Below, one piece after another: positions 12,973 to 26,196 of a stretch of DNA of 64,000 bases. Every line of letters starts with the position of its first letter. Position 1 is the stretch's first letter. Source of the stretch: Brevipalpus yothersi. Taxonomy: Eukaryota; Arthropoda; Arachnida; Trombidiformes; Tenuipalpidae. Under the pieces are notes generated by a model. It was given only the letters and a program-made list of their open reading frames with translations, was not told the origin of the DNA and searched no databases. Position numbers and translations under genes: made by a program. The stretch lies in the NCBI GenBank assembly GCA_003956705.1, contig QZCP01000001.1:307179-371178 (forward strand), written 5' to 3'.

Positions 12973-13415
12973 AAAATAAGTTCAATAAAACTTTCCAAAT
13001 CTATCCATCTAGCTATGCAAACTGGGCGAAGCTGATCTTCTTCGCAACTGTCAGAAGCTCATTCGTGAATATTGCTTTCGTGAAAAGATCATGGACGATC
13101 CTGTTGACGCTGTTCGATACCTGAGAAATGAGCTGTCAGAAGTTTTCGATCATTCTGATCCGAATGAACGCATGGAGGTTGGTGAGAATTGATTTAAATT
13201 CCAGTTCTAAGTATGTTCTTCTTCCACAGCTGGGATTATTAGCAGCTTCTCTTTTCAAATCTCAGGAGAAAGATTATGAATATTACCCGAATTTTGATGG
13301 CAGCAAGCGCTTTTTCATCAGATCACAAGTATTTGACTCTCTTGCCCAATACTTTCCAGAAGATATGACACAGCCAAAGGATGACTTGATAAATTTAATT
13401 CAGCTGAATATGTAA
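10787..13415 (+). CDS. muskelin: Muskelin (kelch-repeat subunit of the CTLH/GID ubiquitin ligase)
   Basis: Eight exons: 10787-10863, 10942-11154, 11218-11974, 12045-12199, 12256-12610, 12666-12917, 13013-13177, 13230-13415; all phases agree, giving 719 aa, close to the usual length (about 735). The order is full muskelin: an N-terminal discoidin-like domain (KYSIHKYSSY, NDQSSRWSSESN-type segment, SWGPSYNFSIWYVKLKG to about residue 147), LisH and CTLH (about 148-250), kelch repeats (YLFGGWDG, YVFGGK, YIFGGRRGKENVDDM, HYVFGGN), and the C-terminal tail ending PKDDLINLIQLNM. Muskelin is a substrate-linked subunit of the CTLH E3 complex and also affects cell adhesion and cytoplasmic organisation. 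The start ATG at 10787 is the first in frame and puts MSNVGDQFLKYSI before the conserved HKYSS. Intron 2 (63 bp) keeps the frame open, so a naive ORF reads through it. Confidence 0.95.
12931..12969. repeat. (CT)n in a muskelin intron
   Basis: A pure CT run occupies much of the 95-bp intron 12918-13012, just after the donor GTGAGT. It lies where a polypyrimidine tract could influence splicing. Confidence 0.9.
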
Positions 13416-13938
13416 TTATATTATGAAACTACTTAGTCTCAAGCAATGTTATTGTACAAAATTATTCCTTGTTGAGCTTATACATGTACATATAAATTAT
13501 CGGAAATATTTTAGTTATAGTTTTCGTCTCATGGAGCGAAGAGTAAATATGAATTTGGGTGGGATATTCCTTCACCAAGTTCGCTAAACTGTGCAAATTA
13601 GGACTCAAATCTTCGAGAAAAAATCTCTCTCATTCTCAGATTATTGCATCAATCTCTAGAAAATCAAAGTCATTAAAAAAAGTATTCTCATCCAGATTAA
13701 AAATTGTTCCAACCTTCTTTCAAACTGGCATCACCCAAAAACATTACAAATCTACCAACGAATTCCTCCTTAAAAATGTTCGCCTCAAAATAAGCTTGAA
13801 GTGAAAATTATATTCCTCACACATTAAAAGTATCTGAATTCCATTAACTCCAGCATAAACAAGATGGCACCATTTTTTGGGATAACGTTGTGACGAATTT
13901 TTTTCTCCAAACGATATCAGCTTCTCCCGCTTTCCGTT

Positions 13939-14002
<64 letters not shown>

Positions 14003-14257
14003 TCCACATTCCGGCCCCTGCCCGAGCGAGTGCCCTTTCCACTTTTCAGTTTTTCTTCATTCTCAATCATTTCATTCTCTCTTGAGACTTGATATTAGTG
14101 AGTTTTAAATTTTCTACATCACTGAAGTGTCATTATCTCTCATTCTCTCGTCTGAAGATAAAATTGTATTCTCTATTGAGTGCTCATCTCTTCTGTTTTT
14201 TTCAATCGATAACAAGTTATTGATCAATATCAACTGATAAAAATTACTCTACCAACA
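13416..14257. other. Intergenic, muskelin 3' end to SDR promoter
   Basis: No gene supported. It holds a 60-bp CT run at 13941-14000 and pyrimidine-rich sequence up to the SDR start. The frames at 13559-13804 (+) and 13744-14070 (-) have no signature, and the second is repeat-driven. Confidence 0.5.
13941..14000. repeat. (CT)n microsatellite upstream of the SDR gene
   Basis: About 60 bp of uninterrupted CT, some 260 bp before the SDR start codon. Confidence 0.92.
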
Positions 14258-16016
14258 ATGGTAAGTAGTGTGTCGAATCGTTGTTCCCCAACAACGACTC
14301 GGTATACTTGGTTTTCTCGAAATCCAAATGCCCTATGGAAACTTTCCCTTCTAATGTGTGAACAATTCCTCTAGGATTCAAAAGACTTGGTCCTAGTGAC
14401 TGGTGCCTCAGGATATGTGGCCAGTCATATAATCAAACAATTGCTCGAAGATGGGCGAAAAGTTCGTGGAACTGTGCGTTCATTGAGCAATGAGGAGAAG
14501 GTAAAGCCTCTTCGAGCTCTTGTGAACGCTGACAAAAATCTTCAATTAGTTGAAGCAGATCTGTTGAAAGAGGATTCATGGAAAGAGTAAGTATGCTGAT
14601 TTTTTTTCTCTCTCTCCCTCTTACCATCTCTCTGTGACAATCTGTGCAATTAGTCACAATTGTTATCGACCGATTGCATATGTGTTCATATGGGAGTTTA
14701 CCAAATTTTCATCTCTCTGTTTGGTGTGAGAACATTCACACCGATCATTCAACCCACTCACAAGTCCACTCCTCGCGGTTTCACAGTCAATACACTTTTC
14801 ACTATTATGTTTACTCACCATTATTGATCGAAATGTACCGATCACCTGATCTATGATACCATGGAGAAAGAGAGAGAGAGAGGAAGAAAGTCCATCTGAG
14901 CTAAATCTTTCAACTGATTTGTTTTTTTCCTTCCCCTCTATCCTCTAACATCATATGAAGAGTTCTAATGTAGAACTTTCTATAAAGTACTCGAAATTCC
15001 ATTTTAGACGATGCGATTTCTCAAAAATAATTACTAGACTGATCTGACAACTAATGATATCCGCTTCCTTCTTTTTCATTATCATGATGCTAGTTTCAAT
15101 TACATTATAATAGTCGTGTTTGTGAGCTTAGTGAATCATTTCTGATTGTCTGATTAATACGGAAAAAAGGTAATACTACAGGAAACCCAACCATATAGCT
15201 TGAAGGAGTCACAGTCAAGGGAAAATATTTCCAGTTAATCATTTTTTTCTTTCACACACACTCACTCTTATTATTTATTTCCGCTTATAATTATAATTGA
15301 TCAAAAGATGCTGTGTGTTCTGTCTCTACTACTCTCCATGAGCCAGTAGACCCTCGATTGTTTGAGCTTATCGATTGATATTGTCTTTTTTGGACAAATT
15401 TCTACCGATTTCGAATGCAAATACAATTAGTTCTGGATTTAAAATGCATGTTTAAAGATGTACGTCAACCATATGCTGACATGAGGCCGGTTTTTTGAGT
15501 TTACATGTTAAAAATCGAAAGCCAACACTTGCGGATGCTTTCTCTGTCTCTTTTCCTCTCAAATGATGTTTGACAGACAAAAATTTGTGCTGTCAAGTCT
15601 CATTGACACTGGACCATAAGAATTGTAGTGACATTTTGTGAAATGTCGCAACTTGTATAGAGAAAAAAAATATGCATATTCAAAAATGATCACATGTATA
15701 AGCTGAGCTAGTCTACAGTTTTCTTCAACACACTCCTCTTGATTCGCTGAATGTTTTCAATTTCGTAGTTGAACAAACAGACAAGCAAACATCGTGACCG
15801 TGATGTATCGACTGACTGGTCCTCTCTTCTTCTTCTTCTTCTTCTTCTTTTCCTTTTTCTTCATCTTCTTCTTCATCTTCTCTCTTCACTCAACACTATG
15901 ATGGCCGATTGTTCTTCCCAACCTTCGTCAAGTGAATCAGGTCACTTATGGATCTCGCGCTTCGAGTGACAGCATCTCGACAAGCGACCGGCATCAAGTG
16001 CATGAATACGATGAAT

Positions 16017-16065
<49 letters not shown>

Positions 16066-18124
16066 GATCTTGATGCTTCTTGTACTCAATTGAGTTTGTC
16101 TAAATCAAGATGAATACACAAACAGTTATTCCAGCATCACCTTTGGCAGCGTTGATTTTCAAGTTAGTTAGTTATCCACTTGTTGAATCCTCTTGATGAT
16201 GGGCGAGATGTATTCATTTCTCAAGCTCTTATCCCTCTTTATGACCTAATCAATTTCTCAACTTTCATCTTGATCTGGAGTGCAATTCTGATCAAGATGC
16301 TATGATGATACTGGCTCAGCATCCAATAATGTTCATTATGGACACCAACGAGTGAGCACTCTAGCGCAATTGTTATATGGCACATTTAGAAAATCAGCCA
16401 AATTTTTCAAATAGTAAATGTTATGCATGGATTGATGTATTCTTTGAGGAATATTTTTTCAACTTAAATTCAGATGTCATACATACACACACACACATAC
16501 ATGTGTTTAAAAGTAAGAAAGAAAGAAAAAAAGAGAGCATGAAGTTGCAAGTAGAAATTGAGCTCTTTTTCTTCGATCTATGCATTTCTTTTTCTCTCTC
16601 TCCAAAAAATTTTCTTTCTCTCTCTCTTTCTCTCCTCTCTTCTTGCCACCTTCTTCACACCATTGATAATTGTATAAGAAAAAAGCGATGTACGCCGCTA
16701 GTAAAGATAATCGACTGTTCCCTGGTTCCTTGGCTTCGGATCATGATACTGGTGTTCATGTAATGGTGATCAAAGATTATGGGCATGACGGGCCTGGGGC
16801 TGGAAAATGATGAAGGTGGGCCTCGCTTCTCTCTCTCTTCTCTCTTTTCTCTCTTTCTTACCATCTTCTCTTTTCTTATTCTTCCTTCTCATTTCTGCTC
16901 CTTTCACCACAATTTGGATGTCGTTGAACTGGCGTGCATATAACGTGGAGAGTGAAAATAGAGAGAGAAAAATACTGAACAAGAAGACTGGAAACTAGAT
17001 TAAACTTGTTTCTCTTGCAACTTTTATCTGTTCACCCGAAAAACAAGGGCCAAAAAGCATGGTCCTAAGCCCACCTAACTGTGTGCATGTGTATGTATGT
17101 ATGTGTGTGTATATGTGGACTGGTGAACAGCTCATGTAAGCGAGAGATGCTGGTCAAAGAAATGAGGAAGAAGATGAAGATAAAGATGAAAGAAAGAGAA
17201 AATCCAATGAACGCTCGAGGCTAGGTTATCTTCATCTTCAAACATGTCGCCTGCCCACGTACTTTTTTCTTCATCCATTCTTCATCCTCAGATCATCACT
17301 ATCATCCCTTTATTCTTTACATCTCTTATTCTTCAATCTGATATTGATGCTCACGATAATTCCCATCACTCGGACAGCCATCAGAATACAAGATCGAACT
17401 AGTCTGATCATCGGTATTGTTTGCCCTCTCTTGATTCACGAGTACACTTCTTGCCTTCCCTTGATATACATGTACATGAATAACTATATGTTCACGTATT
17501 CATGCTGTCCATCATACTTTCTCAATCTATACAGATCAATTTTGTGACTCTTGCTAGCTCATACTCTTTGTTTACTGGACGTTTGCAGACTTTTTTTTGC
17601 TCCTCTTCTTTATCTTTTCAACATAAATTGACGTCCAATTCGTGAGCACATCTTTCTACACACAAGCAAGACAGACATCAGACATGATATATTCGGTTGA
17701 CGGTCTAATATCATCTCTCATTGACTTGAGTTTAAAGTAGTAGTGATTCTCTCCCATCTTGTAAGCTCACCTCAGCTTTCAGGACAAAACTTTTACTTCC
17801 CAATTCCAGTGGAGCTATTGATTCTCTTTTCCTCTCCTCACTCTTGTTCCATCATTATCATCATGCTTCCAACCTCGTTGCCATGTTCTCAATCCATTGT
17901 TGCCTGGATTCCAAAATGCTAGTTGAGGCCAGAAAATCCGGTTTACTCTTTTCCTCTTTTCCTCTCTATATAATATATACTAAGGCCGATCACTCCAGCA
18001 CCTTGGATCATACTTTTATGAGTTCACTTGATCTATGACCCTAGCCATCAGAACATTCCGTTTCAAAGAGATAGAGACCAACTTCCCTCTGGCTTTTCTC
18101 ATCGATTAATTCTTGTTAATAGCA

Positions 18125-18174
<50 letters not shown>

Positions 18175-21124
18175 CAGAATATACTAGCCAGTTATGAAAT
18201 GCTGTAAAAGTTAGTGAGCTTCCTGCGCAGTAATAGATGCTGAGATGGTAGCTTATTTATTGTGCAGATTTTGGGAAGAATTTTCTTGGGAATCGACATA
18301 TCTATGGTATGGTTTTTATTGAGAGTTAGAGTCTTGGGAATCCTTCTGACTTGATTTGAATTGACCCATTTTGAGTGTGTGTGTATGTGTGTGTGTATGG
18401 TAAAACTGTGATCAAGTGAACTTTTGATTTCTGTCACAGCTTCCAGTTTGATCGTTTTAACATCTTGCTCAGTTGATTTTTTCCCCAAAAAATTGTCTTT
18501 TTATCATGCAATTCAAACAACCGTACAAACAAATATGCACACATCAAGCTGTCTGATTAAGAGGGGGAAGAAAAAGAGCTTGAAAAACATGTAAACGATT
18601 ATTTTACTGAATTTTAAATTTTCGCACTTGCGAATACAGAATGGTAGGAGAAGAGAAAAACTTGAGTGCCAATTCAATAGTTTCAACGCTGCATAAGATT
18701 AATGTTGATCCATACACACATACGCTTTGTGATGCGGAAAGAGAGTAAAATCGGATCATTCAAATTAAGCTGTTGTGTAACAATCGAATCGACTCACAGT
18801 CTGGTTACCTTTTCCCACCATATATATTTACGGCAAACGATTGAATGCGAAAGCAATTTTCGAGCCACACACATACACACATTCAAGCTCAAGAGCAACC
18901 GTTTAAATTCGAATTTTGGGATTGATCATAGCGAAAAATCGAGCCTTCATGCCCGAAATACTCTTCATCCATACTCATTTCAATCAGATATAGATATTTA
19001 TTCTATTTTCATTCTCGAAAAAATTTTCATGTGGCATCAGTATATATTTGACTATTTTAAAGAAGACTGGGTCAAATGATCATCTTTTCTTTTCTTTTGA
19101 GCTCTCAACCATCGCTCAATTTACGATCACTTCGATTGATGATGACCAATGAACAGCGAACAATCTTTATTTCTCTCAAAAGAATTGTTCTCTCTCTCTC
19201 TCTTTCTTTCTCTCTCTCTCTTTATGGCTTGGAAAGCAATAATCATATTATATTGTGTCTAAATGTAGCGATGAGAATTCTCTCTCTCTCTCTCTATCTA
19301 TATCTTCTCTTGAAAATTATATCAAGTGATTTTGCACGTTTTCCAAAATCATCTTGATCATCATCTTTCTCTCTCTCACTTCTCTCACTCGTTTACAATG
19401 AAAACATCAAGCACTAGTAGAATCTTTCATCATCATTCTTACTATTCAATTACTTTGGAGCTGATTTTTCTCTTTGTTACTGTCGGATGTCCATTGGTTA
19501 GAATATTTGTCTCGCAACATTCTTCCCGATTTTCTCCTCTGCAGGGTGTCTCATTCCACATTGACTAGGCCCACACAGTTGATTTCATTGGACCGCTGAA
19601 ATGTATATACATGCTATTTTTCGACTGTCCTCTATATAAATATATATTATTCTTTTTCTTCATCGTTCAACCATCAAGAGACACATGATGGATGAATATT
19701 CATCTATTGGAAGTGATGAATTGATGCTTCCCGGGAGACAGACTTTGGGTGTGCATAACACTAATATCACCAATGAGCATTCATAAAATCAACTCATTTA
19801 TTCATAAACTTACCATTTCCGGTTGACTTTGAATTTACAATTGAAACTAATCGACTGGAAAGTATTCACTCATCGTGTGTTGGCTCCTTGATTACAGTAG
19901 ACACAAGTCTGTCCACCGGATTTGCTGGACTTTTTTTTCGCCGGGTCATCGATCTCTGGAAGGCTTCAAAACTGAATCTGTAAAAAATTCGAATGTATAT
20001 ACAATTTACATCAACTTCATCGATTGAAGAATGCCTGATACATATATTTTCAATTGCTCAAAAAAGCATCCGGGCACTACAACTGACCAGTGGCTACTAT
20101 CTGATGATCATTTGATTAGATTTCTTAGCTAATCGACTGACCAGTATTCATTGGACATCATCGTGACCGTGAATTAGCATGATTGTATCTTGATAATTAG
20201 AGTTGATCAAAATCTGGTTTAGTGGTGGTCAAGTCGATTCATTACTGTTCCTCGCTCGTGATGATACTGAAGAAGAAGTGATCCACAATTAGGCTGCCGA
20301 ATGTTGATTCAGTTTGCTGACTTGAAATCAAATCTATCAAGCTCATTCTTTATCTAGAGGTTGATCTTATCCAAACGATAGGATAAATTTTGGTTTCCAA
20401 GCTCCCCTGGTGTGTCTTTTCCATCATATATATATATATATTCTCAGAACATTTTCTTGTTCTGTTTGTTTTCATCTTTATTCTTTCCAGTTCCATTAGA
20501 GGATAGAGTTGAGCATCCCAAGTGATGAAGAGAATTTAGTGAGATAAGTAAATGAGACAAAAAAACTAGCGAAACAAAACTTGATCATGAAAATTTGTTT
20601 AATCGGCTCTCATGCACGCTTCCTGATCGATAGTAATAACGGTGCATCGATTGACTTTTTTTTTGGTGGAAGCAAGTATTAAACGTACATTTGTCAGACC
20701 ATCATGATCTTAGGATGACCTGATTCTGACAGATAACTGATTCCAATTTCTACAAGTTTAGCAGCTCATCTGGAAAGCTGCAGTAACTTTTCCGTAGAAA
20801 AACTCAGGATTGATCGACATTCGGGCGCATCATGATTGACTATGATCGGATTTATTTTCTCTACTCTAGTCCATCATCTGAGCTCAGAAGAAGGAAAAGA
20901 AGAAAGAGAAATGAGAAAATGCTATCCAAAGATTGCTTACCATTTTTTGGTGTACTAGTAGTAGATAATGATGCTGGTTTGACATGGAAAATATGGCTCA
21001 GTTATGGGTATATATTCTACCAAACATTGCAAAGGAAATCTTTCCAATCTAATCTTGATGCTGGCACCGGTCGAGTCCTCATTTGTCTCATGAAATATGG
21101 GCTAAAGATTCATGAATCTAGATC

Positions 21125-21199
<75 letters not shown>

Positions 21200-22822
21200 G
21201 GTAGATGATGTTGAATTCCAGAATGATAGTAATGATGCTTGATCATCATGAGAATGATGACCAGGTATATTTTTCCAACCTGTCAGATGTATGTCTCACA
21301 AATTCTGTTTACTTGAACTTGAACCCCTATTTTCATCGTTTTTCCTCTCTCCTTTCTCGTCTTAAATTTTGCCTCATAATTTGAATACTACCTGAAGATA
21401 ATTTTACTTTGGGTGCTAACTCGAAAATTGTTTAGCACTTGATTCAACTATCTGCAAAAGAAGATAGTCATTCCATTCCACTCATTTTGAATTTATTTTT
21501 CTGCAAGATTTAAAGACGCGCCAGAATGATAATCATGTGCCAACTTATTCACCTGACCCTTTCGAAGGTATTCGTTCAAATTGTCTGCTTGATGCTGGGT
21601 CATGGGCATGTTCCTCAATTATTATCGTTTTTATTTATCTGAAAATTTTCGGATGCTTTCATCCATTCGTATAACCTTGATACCAGTTGCAGAATTTCTT
21701 TATGTTTTTTATAATTTCCATCTATTTTGAACAACCAAGTTTTATTCTCGATGCTTTTAGTTTATGCTCCATGTAGAAGCTGGTATATACGATATTTTCA
21801 ATCTAAAACTTTTTTCTCACACTTTTCTATCAAAATATGCAATCGTCCACCAAAAAAGTATACTTATAAGTAACTATTTTTATCTATAAATTTAATTATT
21901 ATCTTCTTCGATAAGATGGCACAGAAAACTCAAAATCAATCTAGCCCATCAGATAGAGATAAGAAAAATAGTTTGGATTGTTAATCAGTGAGGAAATCAA
22001 AATTTTCTATGTATCCACATTATTCTCAATTTTCAGTATTCTTACTATACACACTTTTCAGGGTTAATTTGATTAACAAATCAAGCCACGGAAGCATATT
22101 TTGTTGTCGATGTGACCTTTCACTTATGATCTCTTTTGAATGATTCATTGGACTGAGTTGACACTGATTTCATTTGCACAATAGATGAAACTTTTTGCTT
22201 ATTTCCATGTCAACTGTACATGAATTGAATGGTAAATGAGCCAGTATTGATCGAGAAAAAACGATACACTGTACTTATCAGGGTCGATAATTCATCTTTT
22301 ATGGAACATTTTTATTTTGGATAATTTGTTTTGCCTCGATAAATAGTGTCATTGATCTGTCACATTGTGAGAATAGCTTGAGAATACATCATGATTATGA
22401 CTCGACTTCACCCAGACAGGCATGGCTTTGATTCATTCTGATAGCTTGATTGCTTGTTGTTTATCTTGTAAAAATGGATGTCTCCCCTAGAATTCTTTCA
22501 ATTTATCTTAAATTGTTTTTCATTTTCACCCAAGAATTTTCAATCCCATCTCAATCATATTATCGTCAACGTTCAGCAATCCATCATCATGAACACACGC
22601 ACACACATCCAGAAACTTTTGAATTTATCAAACTCAAGGGTGTATCTTCATTTGAGAAAAAATTTTGAATTCATAAGTTTGTCTATTTTGTTGATCTTTG
22701 AAAATGGATTTTCATTTTGATAAAAGAATACCAGTATAATTAGTGGTTAAGTTTCTTTATGCTTTGCCCTGTTTTTTTGTTACTTTTTAAGGTTCTTTTT
22801 CTTCTACTGGAGGCATCATTTT

Positions 22823-22877
<55 letters not shown>

Positions 22878-23911
22878 TTCAAGCTTTTTTTTATCATCTT
22901 TTTTTTGCACTTTGTTTTTAGAACTAAATAACAGTCCAAATGATAAAATGGCAAGCAAAAAGCAGCCCAATTCGATTGCTCACATCCAAGTGTTAAAGCA
23001 ACCCTTTAACCCACATTGATAATCCTCAAGTAGCTTTGCTGGGCCTGAGTAATTCGATGATTAGTCTTGTCTGGCCATTAAAGGGCTGATAAAGTCATCT
23101 TTTTATTTATATACCAGAATTGATCAAACAGTCAAGCCACGACAGGACACTCTCCACTCTTCTTCTTGATCAACTTCTTGTGTGACTTCATGAGTGAAAC
23201 TATTTTGTGATGCTGAGAACGCACACACATATACATTTTACTTATATATTAAATTCTTGAAAGTCAATCAAAAATGCACATCTAATCATCTTGATCAGTT
23301 GTCATCATATTGTGAGTGAGTGAATGAGAGAGGAAGACTTTTTTTAAGGTCAAAGATATAACAGCTTAAACATAGGACTGGTCAAAGCTTAAAAGCTGTA
23401 TGTATCGATAGATGGGCAAGATTGATGATCAAATGTGAAGAGAGGAAGAGAGAGAGAGAGAGAAAAGATAATTTCAGAATCTATTGATAACATCTATCCA
23501 TCGGGCAATGATAGGCTCTATACCATCAGATATATCTTTCCATCTCAACTCGATTTCATTCACATATATGGTGGCCACAAACCTGTCAAAATAACCGCAA
23601 ATTTCTATACCTTATTTTTCACCATCATCAAGCATCTTTTCTCTTTCTCTCTCTCTTCTTCCTTTCTTCATCATCAACCATTCCTTGATGTGTTTAATCC
23701 CGCTGATGAACAAACAGACAAGCAAACATCGTGACCGTGATGTATCGACTGACTGGTCCTCTCTTTTTATTTTTCTCCATCTTCCTCATCTCCATCTTCT
23801 TCTTCTTCATCCACTTGATGCCCGTCGAAATGCTGTCACTCGATTTCGCGAGATCCATAAGTGACCTGATTCACTTGGGCAAGGGAAGAACAATTGGAAA
23901 GGCCATCTCGA

Positions 23912-23956
<45 letters not shown>

Positions 23957-25464
23957 ACGAAGCAAGATAAAGAAGACTGAAGATGAGAATATGGTATAAG
24001 AATAAAAATGAGAAGAATGATGAGGATGGATCATGGAAAAGGAATGAAGAAAGCTGTTTTTGATGATTTTGGCTCCTTATTTTTTCTTCTTTCAATTGAG
24101 TTTGTCTAAAACCAAGATGAATACACAAATAGTTTTTTCCTCAGCTTCTTAACTTTTGCCAACATGGAATATCCGTCAGTAAAGATTTCAACAAAAAATT
24201 AGCTGCCTTGTCTCTCTTCGATACTCGTCAACAATTTTATCAAATAGACGGTATTTTCTGTGCTATCTTCCTCTATTCTCATTCATTCTCAACCTTAAGG
24301 CTATATTTCTCACAATAAGACCAGAAAATAAGAAATTTCACGGTATTATGTTGAATTTTTGGATACACACATACTTCATTCAACATTCAAAAAATTGAAG
24401 ATAAGGAACGAGAGAGAGAGAGAGAATAAATTTCAAGAATGATAATTGGCTTGATATACTGAATAAAATTGATGACTGAGGCTATTCATCGTGAACACAA
24501 AGTGCTATCATTCTGATAGGATTAGCTTGTATCATTTTCTCAAAAAAGTAAATCCTAAAAAAGGAATATACTCTGAAGCGATGTGGAGATAGAGAGAGGA
24601 GCAAAAAAATCCTTCATCCTATCAATAAGTGAGGATTTTCGTTTCAGATTTTCATCAAATACAGGGAAAAATAAATTCAGTTAGCCTGGCAGTGTTTGAT
24701 GAGAAAATCCTTTCGATATGATTTTACTTGCAATTACCTTGATTCCCCAAAATTTGGTCTCATCAAAAGATTGCAAGGCACCTCCAAAAATTCTGATTGA
24801 TGGAATTCATGATTTTTGTCCATCACACACTCATTCTTCCTGAGGTCACTTTTGAATGTTGCGTAGGCTTTTTCGCGGGCAGAACACTTTGGTCTAATGG
24901 GCTCTAATTTCATGTCGATTTGGATAGTCGAAAAAATTTTGGGCTCAAAATAAGATAGATGCTTGACTGGTTGAAATGATAGCACTTTGAAGGGCTCAAA
25001 AGTTAGCTGGCCTGAAGTCCCTCTCACAAGTCCATCACTGAATGAATGATGATCGATGATGAGGCAATTTTTCGTCTATCCTCATCTCTCTTCCTTTTTT
25101 CCGTATCTTTTTAGGATAAAAAATAAGCAACTATTTCAACAATGTATCGGACTAGCCTTCGGCTCTTAAGGCCAACTCATCCTCTTTTCCTCTTCCTCTC
25201 TCTCTCCTTCTCTTTCTTTCCATCTTCCTTCGACTCTCATGCAAATATTCGCCACTTTGTTTTCACCTTCTAAATGAGTGGAGAAAAAACTTGTAAGAAA
25301 GTCTTGTCCGGTCTGCATGGATAAATCTTGGCCACAAAATCTTGCTTCTCTATGCAACAAACTGGCCTCATAGAGGCAGATAGAGAGATGCTCAAGATGC
25401 TGAAGAAAACCAGTGAAAAGAAGAAAAAATGCCTTTGGCAACTTCTTCCGCTTTTCATCCTCAG

Positions 25465-25501
<37 letters not shown>

Positions 25502-25889
25502 GATTTGCTTCAGTTCTGGCTCTCATCCTATCCGATCAGTCGGCTGTCAATCAGATTATTAACTAAAATTTGTTAGCCAATCGCTGTTAGTATGTACCCT
25601 AGAAAACGCTCAAGGCTTACTTGACCGCAACAGGCCTGGACCCTTCATACAAATGGTCAAAGAGCAATAGCCTGACACGCTATCATGATGATGCATCGAG
25701 TGGAAAGTGTATTTATATATATATATTTTTCACTCTGAAATAGCCTTCTCATGGCCTCTGTTCTGGGCTTTATCAGATTGGTTAACTGTTCAGGATAACG
25801 GCTGCCAAAAATTGCTCCCAAAAATATGTGGCCAAGCATCTCAAGCTGAGAGTTGAAGGTTATGAGCCTTAACTGATGACCACAAGCGT

Positions 25890-25926
<37 letters not shown>

Positions 25927-26135
25927 NNNNNNNNNNNNNNNNNNNNNNNNNNNNNNNNNNNNNNNNNNNNNNNNNNNNNNNNNNNNNNNNNNNNNNNNNN
26001 NNNNNNNNNNNNNNNNNNNNNNNNNNNNNNNNNNNNNNNNNNNNNNNNNNNNNNNNNNNNNNNNNNNNNNNNNNNNNNNNNNNNNNNNNNNNNNNNNNNN
26101 NNNNNNNNNNNNNNNNNNNNNNNNNNNNNNNNNNN

Positions 26136-26196
<61 letters not shown>

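Noticed and set aside
14663..14856. Short frames just after SDR exon 2
   Set aside because: They lie inside the intron after a strong GTAAGT donor and lack any signature.
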